Assembly (NCBI RefSeq): GCF_016863615.1
Contig: NZ_BOPF01000010.1
Span: 62,001 to 126,000 of the forward strand
Length of the DNA stretch: 64,000 bases
Direction: 5' to 3'
Source of the DNA: Virgisporangium aliadipatigenens
GTDB lineage: Bacteria; Actinomycetota; Actinomycetes; Mycobacteriales; Micromonosporaceae
The first letter of the stretch is position 1. Each line of letters starts with the position of its first letter. This document shows positions 42,878 to 51,926 of this stretch, piece by piece. The translations under genes were made by a program, and so were the position numbers. The notes beneath the pieces were generated by a model, which ran no database searches, had not been told where the DNA came from, and was given only the letters and a program-made list of their open reading frames with translations.

Positions 42878-44218
42878 TCAGACGCCCGTGTAGTACCTGT
42901 CCGCCGCGTCCAGCGCGTCGTCGAGGATGTCCAGCCCCAGCGCCAGATCCTCCGCCGACGTGACGCACGGCGGCACCACGTGCACCCGGTTGAAGTGGGT
43001 GAACGGCCACAGCCCGCGTTCCTTGCAGGCGGCCGCGACCTCGGCCATCGGCGCGGCGGCGGCACCCGAGGCGTTGTACGGCACCAGCATCTCCCGCGTG
43101 TCGCGGTCCCGCACGAGCTCGATCGCCCAGAACAGGCCCAGCCCGCGCACCTCGCCGACGGACGGGTGCCGCTCCTGCAGCTTCGCCAGGCGCGGGCGCA
43201 CCACCTCCTCGCCGAGCCGGCGCACGGTCGCGTTGACCTGTTCGTCCCGCATGACGGTGATCGCGGCGACCGCCGCCGCGCACGCGAGCGGGTGCCCGGA
43301 GTAGGTGAGCCCGCCCGGATACGGCGCCTGCGCGAACGTCTCGTACACCCGCGGCCCCAGGACCACGCCGCCGAGCGGCACGTAGCCCGAGTTGACCCCC
43401 TTGGCGAACGTGATCAGGTCCGGCACCACGCCCCACCGGTCGACGGCGAACCACTCGCCGCAGCGGCCGAACCCGCTCATCACCTCGTCGGCGATCAGCA
43501 GCACGCCGTGCCGGTCGCACAGCTCGCGCACGCCCCGGAGGTAGCCGTCCGGCGGCACGAGGATGCCGTTGGTGCCGACGACCGGCTCCAGGATGACGGC
43601 GGCGATCGTGTGCGCCCCTTCGAGCGTGAACACCTCCTCGAGGTGCGCGAGCGCGCGCTCGCCCTCCTGCTCCTCCGACGAGGCGTGGAACGCCGACCGG
43701 TAGGCGTAGGGCCCGAAGAAGCGCACCACACCGGGCATGGCCGGCTCGTTGGGCCAGCGCCGCGGATCGCCGGTGAGCGTGATCGAACCGGTCGTCGCGC
43801 CGTGGTACGACCGGTACGCCGCGAGGATCTTGTGTCGGCCGGTGGTGTGCCGGGCCATCCGGACGGCGTGCTCGTTGGCCTCGGTGCCGCCGTTGGTGAA
43901 GAACACGTGCCGCAGGTCGCCCGGCGCGATCTCGGCGATGAGCCGGGCGGCCTCGCTGCGCGCCGGGTTGGCGAACGTCGGCGCGACCGTGCACAGCGTC
44001 GCCGCCTGCTCCTGAATCGCCCGCACCACGGTCGGGTGCTGGTGGCCGAGGTTGAGGTTGACCAGTTGCGACGAGAAGTCGAGGTAGCGCCTGCCGGCCT
44101 CGTCCCAGAACCAGGCGCCCTCGCCGCCGGCCACCACCGCCGGAGCGAGCGCCCGCTGGGCCGACCACGAGTGGAACACGTGGGCCCGATCGTCGCGGAA
44201 GGCAGCGGACTCCGGCAT
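42878..44218 (-). CDS. Class III aminotransferase (candidate beta-alanine or taurine transaminase)
   Basis: 446 residues, fold-type I PLP enzyme. PLP features: NGGTEANEHAVRMAR (phosphate cup), aromatic AYRSYHGATTGS, D244 in LIADEVMSGFGR and the Schiff-base lysine K273 in ITFAKGVNSGYVPLGG. Class III enzymes transfer an omega-amino group, for example from beta-alanine to pyruvate. Given the operon 10 kb away making beta-alanine and using malonate semialdehyde, a beta-alanine transaminase is the best guess; TauE next door leaves taurine-pyruvate transaminase possible. GAGGAGG precedes the ATG by 5 nt. Confidence 0.88.
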   Translation of the reverse strand: MPESAAFRDDRAHVFHSWSAQRALAPAVVAGGEGAWFWDEAGRRYLDFSSQLVNLNLGHQHPTVVRAIQEQAATLCTVAPTFANPARSEAARLIAEIAPGDLRHVFFTNGGTEANEHAVRMARHTTGRHKILAAYRSYHGATTGSITLTGDPRRWPNEPAMPGVVRFFGPYAYRSAFHASSEEQEGERALAHLEEVFTLEGAHTIAAVILEPVVGTNGILVPPDGYLRGVRELCDRHGVLLIADEVMSGFGRCGEWFAVDRWGVVPDLITFAKGVNSGYVPLGGVVLGPRVYETFAQAPYPGGLTYSGHPLACAAAVAAITVMRDEQVNATVRRLGEEVVRPRLAKLQERHPSVGEVRGLGLFWAIELVRDRDTREMLVPYNASGAAAAPMAEVAAACKERGLWPFTHFNRVHVVPPCVTSAEDLALGLDILDDALDAADRYYTGV

Positions 44219-44307
44219 GGGAACCTCCTCGCGCGGGGCGGCTACCCGACCGACGCTAATGGCACATGTGTCACCAGACAATACGCGGATTGTTACAACC
44301 TGTTCGG

Positions 44308-47300
44308 TTACTCCTCGGCTGTCCAGACCTCGAGCGCGGCGATGCGCACCTCCGGATCGGCATGCGTGCGCAGCGCGCGCAGGCGCCGTCGCCAGGGCTT
44401 CGACCAGCCGGCGTCGTCGCCGCCCAGTTCGACGAGGGCCACCGCGAACAGGCCCGCCGCGCGGTCGTCCCGGCCGGCCAGCGCCGCCAGTGCGGCCTCG
44501 GCGGCGTCCGGCTCGTCGGCGAAGCGTTCCGCCAGGTCCTCCGCCACCGAGGCGGCCGCGGCCGGGTGGTTCACGACGAGGGTGGCCAGCGCCGGAAGAC
44601 GTTCGACCAGATCGTCACGGGCCAGGAGCGCGACGGACAGCTCCGCCGCGTCCGGCACCAGGGTGGGGTCGGTGGCGAGCGACTCGACGATCGGGCGCAG
44701 CGGCGCGGCGTGCGCGCGGGCCCGGCCCACGGCGGAGATCAGCTCCTCGAGGAGGCCGAACAGCCGCTGCCGCGCGGGGCGGTCCCGCTTGGCCTTCGCG
44801 TCCACGTCGTCGGCGGCCCGCGCCAGCAGCGCCCGCACGAGATCGGCGGGGAGTTCCGGCAGCGCGGTCCAGGTGCGCGGGTCGGCGGCGGCGGACGCGG
44901 CCGCGCGCCACACCTCGCCCTTGCGGTCCAGCAGCGCGCCGCGCAACACACCCGCGACATCCACCCGGGCCGTCCACGGTGCCCAGGCCGGGAGCCGGCG
45001 CAGCCCCTCGACCGCCACCTGCTCGGCCGGATGCCCGGCGAGCGCCACCGCGATCCCCGCGTACCGCCGCCGATGCGCCTCCGGCAGGCCCTCCGGCGCC
45101 GCCCCGAGCAGCGCGCTCGCCACGTGCCGGTCCCCGGTCGCGGCGGCGTCGAGCACCGGCCACACGCGCGGGTCGTCCGGCCAGCCGCGCAGCGCGCCGA
45201 TCACCGCGGCCCGCACGTCGCGGTGCTGGTCGGGGCGTTCGAGGGCGGCGAGCAGCGCGTCCGCGGCACCCGGCACGCGCAGCGTGGACAGCAGCCGCGC
45301 GGCCTCCTTGCGGGCGGTCACCTTGGGGGCGTTCGCGAGCAGGTCACCGAGCAGGGCGGCGAGGCGCGCCGGGTCGACGTCGCGGGCGCAGCGGGACGCC
45401 GCGTACAGCGTCACCCGTGCCCGGTCGCCGTCCGCGCGCGCGAGCAGGACCGGCAGCGCCGCCGCCGGGTCGTCGCCGTCGGGCAGGCCGGTCAGCGCCG
45501 CCTCCGCGATCAGCACCTCGGGGTGGTCGACGAGCGGGGTCGCCGCCGGGTCCGTCCCGGGCACCGCCACCCGCAGCCGGGCCGACGTCGCGCGCTGCCA
45601 GTCGTTGACCTTGCGGTCCGCGATCTCCTCGTCGAGCAGTCGGGCGAACGTCGTCACCTGCCGCGGCGCCCAACCGAGCAGATCCCGCCGGCCGACCCTG
45701 GGCACCCAACGGCCGCTCGGCGCGAACCGCCCGCGCGGCGCCCGCCCCGACAGCGCGTACTCCTCCAGCAGATCCGGCCGGCGGCGCACCACGCAGCGCA
45801 GCACGTGCCAGTTCGCGATCAGGGAGGGCTCGTCGGCGACCAGTGCGCTCACCCGGTCGGTCCGGCCGCGCGGCGGGGCGAGCCACAGCGCCAACGCCCG
45901 GTCGACCGGCGGGTTCCGCTTGATCTCCAGCGTGCGGGGGAGGAGGGCCATCAGCGCGGGAACGTTCCAGGCGCGCCGGTCGAGCTGGCCCACCAGGGCG
46001 AAGAGCGGGGCCGTCTCGCCGCGCGCGAGGTCGGCTTCCAGGTAGGGGAGGAGCCGTTCGACCATGGCGTGCTCCTGCCCGCGCCGCAGCACCCGGTGAA
46101 GCGGCGTCGGGTGCCAGGTGCCGCCGCCCCGGCGGGCCAGCGCGGCGACGGTGGACAGCGCCCAGTCGAGCAGGCCGGCGTCGTGCTCCACCGCGCGGTG
46201 CCAGAGCATCCGCGTGGCGAACCCGAACAGCGCGCTGCGCGACGCGTGCGACGCGTCGCGGCTCTCCAGGGTCGCGGTGACCAGCGCGTCCAGCCCCGGA
46301 CGCGACTCCGCCGGGAACAGCTCCGGCCCGACCTTCGCCAGTTCGCGCAGAACGTGCGAACGCACCGGATCCTGCTCGTTGCGCAGCCGACCGAGCCGGT
46401 CGAGCAGGGCGACGATCACCCGCGGGTCGCGTTCCGCGGCTGCCGCGCGCACCAGGTGCCCGTAGCCGAGCGCGCGCTCGTCGGCGGAACGGGCCCGCAC
46501 CGCCTCGTCCAGCAGCGGTTCCGCCTCGGCGAACGGCAGCAGCGAAGCGGCCCACAGGCGGGTGGCCGGATCGGCGGCGACGACGGGCAGGGCGAGCATG
46601 CGCCGCGCCTCGGCGTGCCGGCGCGCGTGCGGCAGCACCCGCACGACCGCGTCGGGCAGAACGTCACGCGCCCGGTCCCGTTCGGCGTAGGCGATGTCGA
46701 GGACGGCCGCGCGGCGGGACGGCGGCAGCCCGCGCAGCACCTGCGCGACGAGCCCCTCGGCCGGCCCGGACGCGGCGAGCAGCCCGCCGAGCGCGTCGTC
46801 CGGCAGCGTGGCGAGCCGTTCCCGCACGGAACGCCGCCGCGCGAACGCGCCCATCCGCGCCAGCCTGGTCGGTTCGCCGCGCAGGTAGGCGACGGTGCGC
46901 ACGGTGTCCACGGCGAGCAGCCGTTCGAGCGCAACGAGCACCTGGTACGGCAGGGTGCCGGTGGGCCGGTGCCGTTCGAGCCAGCCGAGCACGTCCGCCG
47001 GCCGGTAGCGCGCGAGGACGCCGAGCGCGGCCGACGAGTGGTCGAACCAGCGGGACGCCTCGGCCGGCGGCAGCGCCGCGAGGTGCCGCGACACGTGCGC
47101 GACGACCGCGTCCGGATGCCGGCTCACCAGCCCGCGCCAGCCCGTGACGGCGTGCGCGAGCGCGGGCAGCCGGGCGGCGACCACGTCGGTGGAACACGCC
47201 GGAAGAAGTGCGGCCCCCTCGGTGTCGCCCCACCGCGCGATCACGCCGTCGACCAGCCGGTCGGCGACCGCACTGCGCCGGTGCCTGCGCAGCCACAGGT

Positions 47301-47604
47301 ACGCGCCGCGCCGCCCCTCGAGCGAGCCGCCGCGCACCAGCCGTTCGATCGCCTCCTCGGGAACGCTCGCCGAGTCCAGCGCGTGCGCCCGGGTCAGCGG
47401 GTCGTCGAGGGCCCGCGCGAGATGTGCCCCGTCCCGGACGGCGGCCGCCGCGACCACACCCAACCGCCGCGCGAACCAGTCCCCGGCGGCCAGCTCCGCC
47501 AACGCCCCGGGCGCGAGCCGGGGCGCGGTGGTGGCGACGTGGCGCATCCGTTCGGCGGGGTTGAGTAGGGCGGCGGCATCGACGAGTTCGGCGGCGGTAG
47601 TCAC
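44308..47604 (-). CDS. Very large HEAT/ARM-like helical repeat protein
   Basis: 1098 residues, alpha-helical throughout, Leu/Ala/Arg-rich, no signal peptide or transmembrane segment. Recurrent ~35-residue units such as DQHRDVRAAVIGALRGWPDDPRVWPVLDAA and THADPEVRIAALEVW point to HEAT-type repeats forming a long solenoid, particularly in the C-terminal half. No enzymatic motif is evident. Probably a scaffold for protein or nucleic-acid partners. Start GTG at 47604; promoter lies in a short spacer next to a palindromic element. Large ORFs on the opposite strand are antisense shadows. Confidence 0.8.
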   Translation of the reverse strand: MTTAAELVDAAALLNPAERMRHVATTAPRLAPGALAELAAGDWFARRLGVVAAAAVRDGAHLARALDDPLTRAHALDSASVPEEAIERLVRGGSLEGRRGAYLWLRRHRRSAVADRLVDGVIARWGDTEGAALLPACSTDVVAARLPALAHAVTGWRGLVSRHPDAVVAHVSRHLAALPPAEASRWFDHSSAALGVLARYRPADVLGWLERHRPTGTLPYQVLVALERLLAVDTVRTVAYLRGEPTRLARMGAFARRRSVRERLATLPDDALGGLLAASGPAEGLVAQVLRGLPPSRRAAVLDIAYAERDRARDVLPDAVVRVLPHARRHAEARRMLALPVVAADPATRLWAASLLPFAEAEPLLDEAVRARSADERALGYGHLVRAAAAERDPRVIVALLDRLGRLRNEQDPVRSHVLRELAKVGPELFPAESRPGLDALVTATLESRDASHASRSALFGFATRMLWHRAVEHDAGLLDWALSTVAALARRGGGTWHPTPLHRVLRRGQEHAMVERLLPYLEADLARGETAPLFALVGQLDRRAWNVPALMALLPRTLEIKRNPPVDRALALWLAPPRGRTDRVSALVADEPSLIANWHVLRCVVRRRPDLLEEYALSGRAPRGRFAPSGRWVPRVGRRDLLGWAPRQVTTFARLLDEEIADRKVNDWQRATSARLRVAVPGTDPAATPLVDHPEVLIAEAALTGLPDGDDPAAALPVLLARADGDRARVTLYAASRCARDVDPARLAALLGDLLANAPKVTARKEAARLLSTLRVPGAADALLAALERPDQHRDVRAAVIGALRGWPDDPRVWPVLDAAATGDRHVASALLGAAPEGLPEAHRRRYAGIAVALAGHPAEQVAVEGLRRLPAWAPWTARVDVAGVLRGALLDRKGEVWRAAASAAADPRTWTALPELPADLVRALLARAADDVDAKAKRDRPARQRLFGLLEELISAVGRARAHAAPLRPIVESLATDPTLVPDAAELSVALLARDDLVERLPALATLVVNHPAAAASVAEDLAERFADEPDAAEAALAALAGRDDRAAGLFAVALVELGGDDAGWSKPWRRRLRALRTHADPEVRIAALEVWTAEE

Positions 47605-47655
47605 GCCGAAGGATTGTCCGCGCGCCGTCGCGTCCGCGCGCGGGGTTTCCTCGGC

Positions 47656-47723
47656 GATCTTGCAGTCGTGGCGCCCGAATTACCCAGCCCGGGCCGGTTT
47701 GTCGCAGCCACAACTGCAAGATC
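47656..47723. repeat. Dispersed palindromic element, copy 3
   Basis: 68 nt with GATCTTGCAGTCGTGG / CCACAACTGCAAGATC ends (one mismatch). It lies 14 nt past the stop of the ROK gene. Read on the other strand its core (CTGCGACAAACCGGCCCG) matches the beginning of the core of copy 2, so the two copies are the same element inserted in opposite directions. Confidence 0.9.
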
Positions 47724-47737
47724 GGCGCAGCAGATCG

Positions 47738-48766
47738 CTACGTCGCGGGCGTCGCCGCCAGTGCCGCGACCGCCGCACCCCGGGCGCCGGCCATGTCCAG
47801 GTCGGGGACCAGGGCGAAGACGCTCAGCGCGCGCTGCTCGTCCCGGAGCAGCGTGTTCTCCCGCACCTTCGCCAGGTACCAGTCCCGGAACGCCGCGGCC
47901 GCCTCGACCACGCCGCCGCCCACGAAGTACGCGTGCGGGTCGCTGAAGTTGGCCGCGATCGTGAACAGCCGCCCGATCGCCTTCGCCTGCTGCTCGAAGA
48001 CCTTCAGCGCCAGTTCGTCGCCCTTCTCGCCGAACCCGCGCAGCAGCTTGGCCGCCTTGCCGATCGGCACGCCCTTGGCCAGTTCGTGGTCCGGGTAGCG
48101 GGTCAGCCAGTACGGCAGGAGATTGTTGACGATGCCGGTCAGCGACGCGATGCTCTCCACGTCGGCGGTGAACCCGCAGTTGCACCGCGGCACCGGCTGG
48201 CCCTCCGCCAGGATCCCCTCGACCGGGATGTGCACGTGGCCGAGTTCGCCCGCCATCCCGGCCGAACCGGTGATCACGCGCCCCGACTCCACCACGCCGC
48301 CGCCGAGGCCGGTGCCGACGATGGCCGCGACCGAGGAGCGTTCCGACGCGATGGCGCCGAAGTGCGCGTGGTGGGCGTAGAGCGCGGCGGCGTTGGCGTC
48401 GTTCGTGTACGTCACCGGCTTGCCCAGCCGCGCCGCGAGCGCACCCCGGATGTCGAACCCGTGCCAGGCCGGCATCGAGAAGTTCGTCGCACCCTTGTTG
48501 GAGATCACCCCGTCCGCGCTGGCCGGCCCGGGCGTGTCGAGCCCGACGGCGCGCACCTGCGACGGGTCGAGATTCGTGTGCGCGAGGATCCCCTCGTAGG
48601 ACTCGGCGAGCGCCTCCACCGCGATCTCGGGCCCCTCCAGCACCCGGCTCGGCGTCTCCACCAGCCGGTCCACCAGGAACTTTCCGCCGGCGTCGAGCAC
48701 TGTCGCGTTGTTGCAGGTGCCGCCGTTGTCGATGCCGACCACGTACCAAGAACCGGACGTTCCCAT
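47738..48766 (-). CDS. ROK-family protein (sugar kinase-like)
   Basis: 342 residues. ASKHA fold: DNGGTCNNATVLD phosphate-1 loop, catalytic Asp in TYTNDANAAALYA, GTGLGGGVV phosphate-2 loop, and the ROK zinc-binding region GHVHIP...CNCGFTADVES. The usual CxCGxxGCxE is changed: the third Cys is replaced by Asp. It may phosphorylate a hexose or acyl-sugar, but the altered zinc site makes activity uncertain. It is divergent from the purine-degradation operon. ATG chosen at family start. Confidence 0.85.
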   Translation of the reverse strand: MGTSGSWYVVGIDNGGTCNNATVLDAGGKFLVDRLVETPSRVLEGPEIAVEALAESYEGILAHTNLDPSQVRAVGLDTPGPASADGVISNKGATNFSMPAWHGFDIRGALAARLGKPVTYTNDANAAALYAHHAHFGAIASERSSVAAIVGTGLGGGVVESGRVITGSAGMAGELGHVHIPVEGILAEGQPVPRCNCGFTADVESIASLTGIVNNLLPYWLTRYPDHELAKGVPIGKAAKLLRGFGEKGDELALKVFEQQAKAIGRLFTIAANFSDPHAYFVGGGVVEAAAAFRDWYLAKVRENTLLRDEQRALSVFALVPDLDMAGARGAAVAALAATPAT

Positions 48767-48882
48767 CCTGGGCACCCTTCTGCTTGTCGTTCGGATCATT
48801 CTGGACCCATCCGAATCCTCGCCGGGCACGCACCGGGGGGCAACCCTCCCCGGCTGCGGGGCCGGTGTGACAACGTTGGCAC

Positions 48883-49380
48883 GTGGGTGTACTCCATGAC
48901 TTCGACACCGCCCCGGAGTCCGTGGCGCGTGAAACCGTTCTGCCGTGCTGCGCCGCCCCGGAGTGGCTCGACCGGGTGGTGGCGCTCCGGCCGTTCCACC
49001 AAGTGGGACGCCTGGTGGCGGTCGGGGGCGACCTGATCGCGGAGCTGCCGTGGTCGCAGGTCCGGATCGCCCTTGACGCGCACCCCCGGATCGGGGAGCG
49101 GATGGCCGGGGCGGGGCGCGAGGCCGCGTGGTCCCGGCGCGAGCAGTCGGGGGCCGGCGACGCGGACGCGGAGACGGCGTCCGCGCTGATCAAAGCCAAC
49201 AAGCTCTATGAGGAACGACACGGGCACGTCTTCCTGATCTTCGCCACCGGCCGGAGTGCGGCGGAGATGCTGGCGGCGGCCCGGGAGCGCGTCGACAACG
49301 ACGGGCCCACCGAACGCGCGATCGTCCGCGAGGAACTGGCGAAGATCGTGCGCCTGCGCCTGGAGAGGCTTTTTACGTGA
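48883..49380 (+). CDS. uraD: OHCU decarboxylase (2-oxo-4-hydroxy-4-carboxy-5-ureidoimidazoline)
   Basis: 165 residues, all-helical. The catalytic H67-P68 lies in LDAHPRIGERM, and the family motif HVFLIFATGRSAAEML is present. The enzyme decarboxylates OHCU stereospecifically to (S)-allantoin, last step of the urate branch. First gene in a four-gene operon with its partner enzymes; GTGA overlap with HIU hydrolase. Confidence 0.95.
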   Translation: MGVLHDFDTAPESVARETVLPCCAAPEWLDRVVALRPFHQVGRLVAVGGDLIAELPWSQVRIALDAHPRIGERMAGAGREAAWSRREQSGAGDADAETASALIKANKLYEERHGHVFLIFATGRSAAEMLAAARERVDNDGPTERAIVREELAKIVRLRLERLFT

Positions 49381-49694
49381 GCATTTCGTCCCACGTGTTG
49401 GACACGTCCCAGGGCGAGCCGGCCCGCGGCGTCCCCATCACCCTCGAACGCCTCGACGGCGGCACCTGGCTGGTGGTCGCGCACGGCACCACCGACGACG
49501 ACGGCCGGCTGCGCGACGAGGGCACGTTCGGCCCCGGGCGCTACCGGCTGGTCTTCGACACCGCCACCTACCTCGGCCCGGACGCGTTCTTCCCGGAGGC
49601 GATCGTCGTCTTCCAGATCACCGACCCCGGCCGGCACCTGCACATTCCGCTGCTGCTGAGCCCGTTCGGGCTGACCACGTACCGGGGGAGCTGA
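49377..49694 (+). CDS. uraH: 5-hydroxyisourate hydrolase (transthyretin-like)
   Basis: 105 residues. Signature residues: H6 in SSHVLDT, R in GRYRLVFDTATY, H in RHLHIPLLLSP and the invariant C-terminal YRGS. It hydrolyses 5-hydroxyisourate to OHCU in the cytoplasm. GTG start overlaps uraD; one nt separates its stop from the uricase ATG. Confidence 0.97.
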   Translation: MSISSHVLDTSQGEPARGVPITLERLDGGTWLVVAHGTTDDDGRLRDEGTFGPGRYRLVFDTATYLGPDAFFPEAIVVFQITDPGRHLHIPLLLSPFGLTTYRGS

Positions 49695-49695
49695 G

Positions 49696-50559
49696 ATGGG
49701 CATCGTGCTGGGCGACAACCGCTACGGCAAGGCCGAGATCCGGATGGTGCACGTGGCCCGTTCCGGCGCGCACGAACTGGCCGACCTGAACGTGAGCGTG
49801 GCCCTGGCGGGCGACCTCGCCGGCACCCACCTGCGCGGCGACAACAGCAACGTGCTGCCGACCGACACGCAGAAGAACACGGTGTACGCGTTCGCGGCGG
49901 AGCGCGGCGTCGGCGAGATCGAGGACTTCGCGCTGCGGCTGGCGCGCCACTTCGTCTCCTCGCAGCCGGCCATCGCGCGGGCCTGGGTGGCGATCGAGGA
50001 GTATCCGTGGCGGCGGCTCGGGCCGCACTCGTTCGCGCGCGACGGCGGCTCCGTCCGGACCGCGCGGGCGGTCGTCGACGGCGACTCCGAGTGGGTGCTG
50101 TCCGGGGTGCGCGAGCTCGTGCTGATGAACACCACGAACTCGGAGTTCCACGGCTACGTGGTCGACCGGTACACCACGCTCCCGCCGACCACCGACCGGA
50201 TCCTGGCGACCGAGGTCTCCGCCGCGTGGCGGCACGGCGGGACGACTGTCGACTTCGGACAGTCCTATGTGGACGCCGTGGCGCGGATGACGGACGCCTT
50301 CGTGGGCACCTACAGCCTGGCGCTGCAACAGACGCTGTACGCGATGGGCGGCGCCGTGCTCGCCGACGCCGGGATCGTGGAGGCGCGCCTCGTCCTGCCG
50401 AACAAGCACCACTTCCTCGTCGACACCGCGCCGTTCGGGCTGGACAACCCCGCGGCCGTGTACCACGCTGACGACCGTCCGTACGGCCGGATCGAGGGCA
50501 CCGTCACCCGGGAGGACACAGTGGACGCTCCGCTCGCGTGGGACGGGTACGCATTGTGA
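49696..50559 (+). CDS. Urate oxidase (cofactor-free uricase)
   Basis: 287 residues, two T-fold domains. Motifs: catalytic Thr/Lys region NVLPTDTQKNTVYAFA, VLMNTTNSEFHGYVVDRYTTLPPTTDRILAT, and C-terminal LPNKHHFLVD. Oxidises urate with O2 to 5-hydroxyisourate. Coupled on both sides (1 nt after uraH, GTGA with the deaminase). Contains one copy of the 12-mer TCCTATGTGGAC (50263-50274). Confidence 0.97.
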   Translation: MGIVLGDNRYGKAEIRMVHVARSGAHELADLNVSVALAGDLAGTHLRGDNSNVLPTDTQKNTVYAFAAERGVGEIEDFALRLARHFVSSQPAIARAWVAIEEYPWRRLGPHSFARDGGSVRTARAVVDGDSEWVLSGVRELVLMNTTNSEFHGYVVDRYTTLPPTTDRILATEVSAAWRHGGTTVDFGQSYVDAVARMTDAFVGTYSLALQQTLYAMGGAVLADAGIVEARLVLPNKHHFLVDTAPFGLDNPAAVYHADDRPYGRIEGTVTREDTVDAPLAWDGYAL

Positions 50560-51917
50560 CGTTCACGATCCTGCAGAACGTCGCCGTGGCCACGGTGGAC
50601 GGCGCCGGCACGGAGTACCGGGACGGGCACGTCGTCGTCGACGGCGACCGCATCGTGGCCGTCGGGGCGGGGCACGCCGGGCGGTACCACCGTTCCGCGC
50701 AGTACATCGACGCCACGGGCTGCCTCGTCACGCCCGGGCTGGTCAACACGCACCATCACCTGTACCAGTGGGCGACCCGCGGGCTGGCCCAGGACCAGAA
50801 CCTGTTCGGCTGGCTCACCGCCCTCTACCCCGTGTGGGCCGGCATCGACGCCGAACTGGTCAGCGCCACCACCGGCGCGGGCCTCGCCTGGCTCGCCCTG
50901 TCCGGGTGCACCACCTCGATGGATCACCACTACGTGTACCCGCACGACGCCGGTGACCTGTTCGCCGCGCAGGTCGAGGCGGCGCGCGGGATCGGGCTGC
51001 GGTTCCATCCCACGCGGGGCTCGATGGACCTCGGCGCCTCCTCCGGTGGGCTGCCGCCGGACAGCGTCGTCGAGGAGACCGAGGCCGCCCTGATCGCCAC
51101 CGAGGAGGCGGTGAACAAGTGGCACGACCCCGCCGCCGAGTCGATGCTGCGGGTCGCCGTCGCGCCGTGCTCGCCGTTCAGCGTCACCGCCACGCTCATG
51201 GCGGAGGCCGCCGCCCTGGCCCGCCGCAAGGGCGTCCGGCTGCACACCCATCTCGCGGAGACCGTCGAGGAGGAGGCGTTCTGCCGGGAGACGCAGGGCT
51301 GCACGCCGGTCGAGTACGCGGATCGGCTCGGCTGGCTCGGCGACGACGTGTGGCTGGCGCACTGCGTCCACCTGGACGACGCGGCGATCGCCCGGCTCGG
51401 TGCGACCGGCACCGGCGTGGCGCACTGCCCCTCGTCCAACGGCCGGCTCGGTGCCGGTACCGCCCCGGTGCGGCAGCTGCTGGACGCCGGCGTGCCGGTG
51501 GGCCTCGGCGTCGACGGGCCCGCGTCGCAGGAGTCCGGCCAGCTCGGCGCCGAACTCCGCCAGGCCCTGCTCGCGGCCCGGGTGCGCGGCGGCCCGTCGG
51601 CGCTGACCGCGCGGGAGGCGCTGGCGCTGGGCACCATCGGCGGCGCGCGTTGCCTCGGCCGCGCTGCCGAACTCGGTTCGATCGAGGTGGGCAAGCTCGC
51701 CGACCTCGCCGTCTGGCGCCTAGACGGCATCGGCCACGTGGGGATCGACGACCCGGTGGCGGCGCTCGTCTTCGGCCCGCCGGCGAGCCTCGAACTGCTG
51801 ATGGTCGGCGGTGAGACGGTGGTCCGCCACGGCGAGCTGCGCACGGCCGACACCGAACAGCTCGCCCGCGGGCTGCGCAGGGCGAGCCGCAAACTGGCCC
51901 GCAAGGCGGGAGCCTGA
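50556..51917 (+). CDS. 8-oxoguanine deaminase (amidohydrolase)
   Basis: 453 residues. Amidohydrolase superfamily: HxH (H66, H68 in NTHHHLYQ), metal-binding HTHLAET, LAHCVHLDD with His, and VDGPASQESGQLGAELRQAL, the D and A-S region characteristic of the 8-oxoguanine deaminase group. It would convert 8-oxoguanine to urate, the substrate of the upstream uricase, so the operon needs no xanthine dehydrogenase for this input. GTG start in a GTGA overlap. Other aminohydrolases such as ATZ-like enzymes are less likely given context. Confidence 0.88.
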   Translation: MTFTILQNVAVATVDGAGTEYRDGHVVVDGDRIVAVGAGHAGRYHRSAQYIDATGCLVTPGLVNTHHHLYQWATRGLAQDQNLFGWLTALYPVWAGIDAELVSATTGAGLAWLALSGCTTSMDHHYVYPHDAGDLFAAQVEAARGIGLRFHPTRGSMDLGASSGGLPPDSVVEETEAALIATEEAVNKWHDPAAESMLRVAVAPCSPFSVTATLMAEAAALARRKGVRLHTHLAETVEEEAFCRETQGCTPVEYADRLGWLGDDVWLAHCVHLDDAAIARLGATGTGVAHCPSSNGRLGAGTAPVRQLLDAGVPVGLGVDGPASQESGQLGAELRQALLAARVRGGPSALTAREALALGTIGGARCLGRAAELGSIEVGKLADLAVWRLDGIGHVGIDDPVAALVFGPPASLELLMVGGETVVRHGELRTADTEQLARGLRRASRKLARKAGA

Positions 51918-51926
51918 AGCGGCCGC

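Noticed and set aside
42980-47568. Very long open frames (over 1000 codons) on the plus strand across 43-47.5 kb
   Set aside because: They are antisense to the HEAT-like and aminotransferase genes; their translations are low-complexity Arg/Pro/Ala-rich and show no family features, as is usual for GC-rich DNA.
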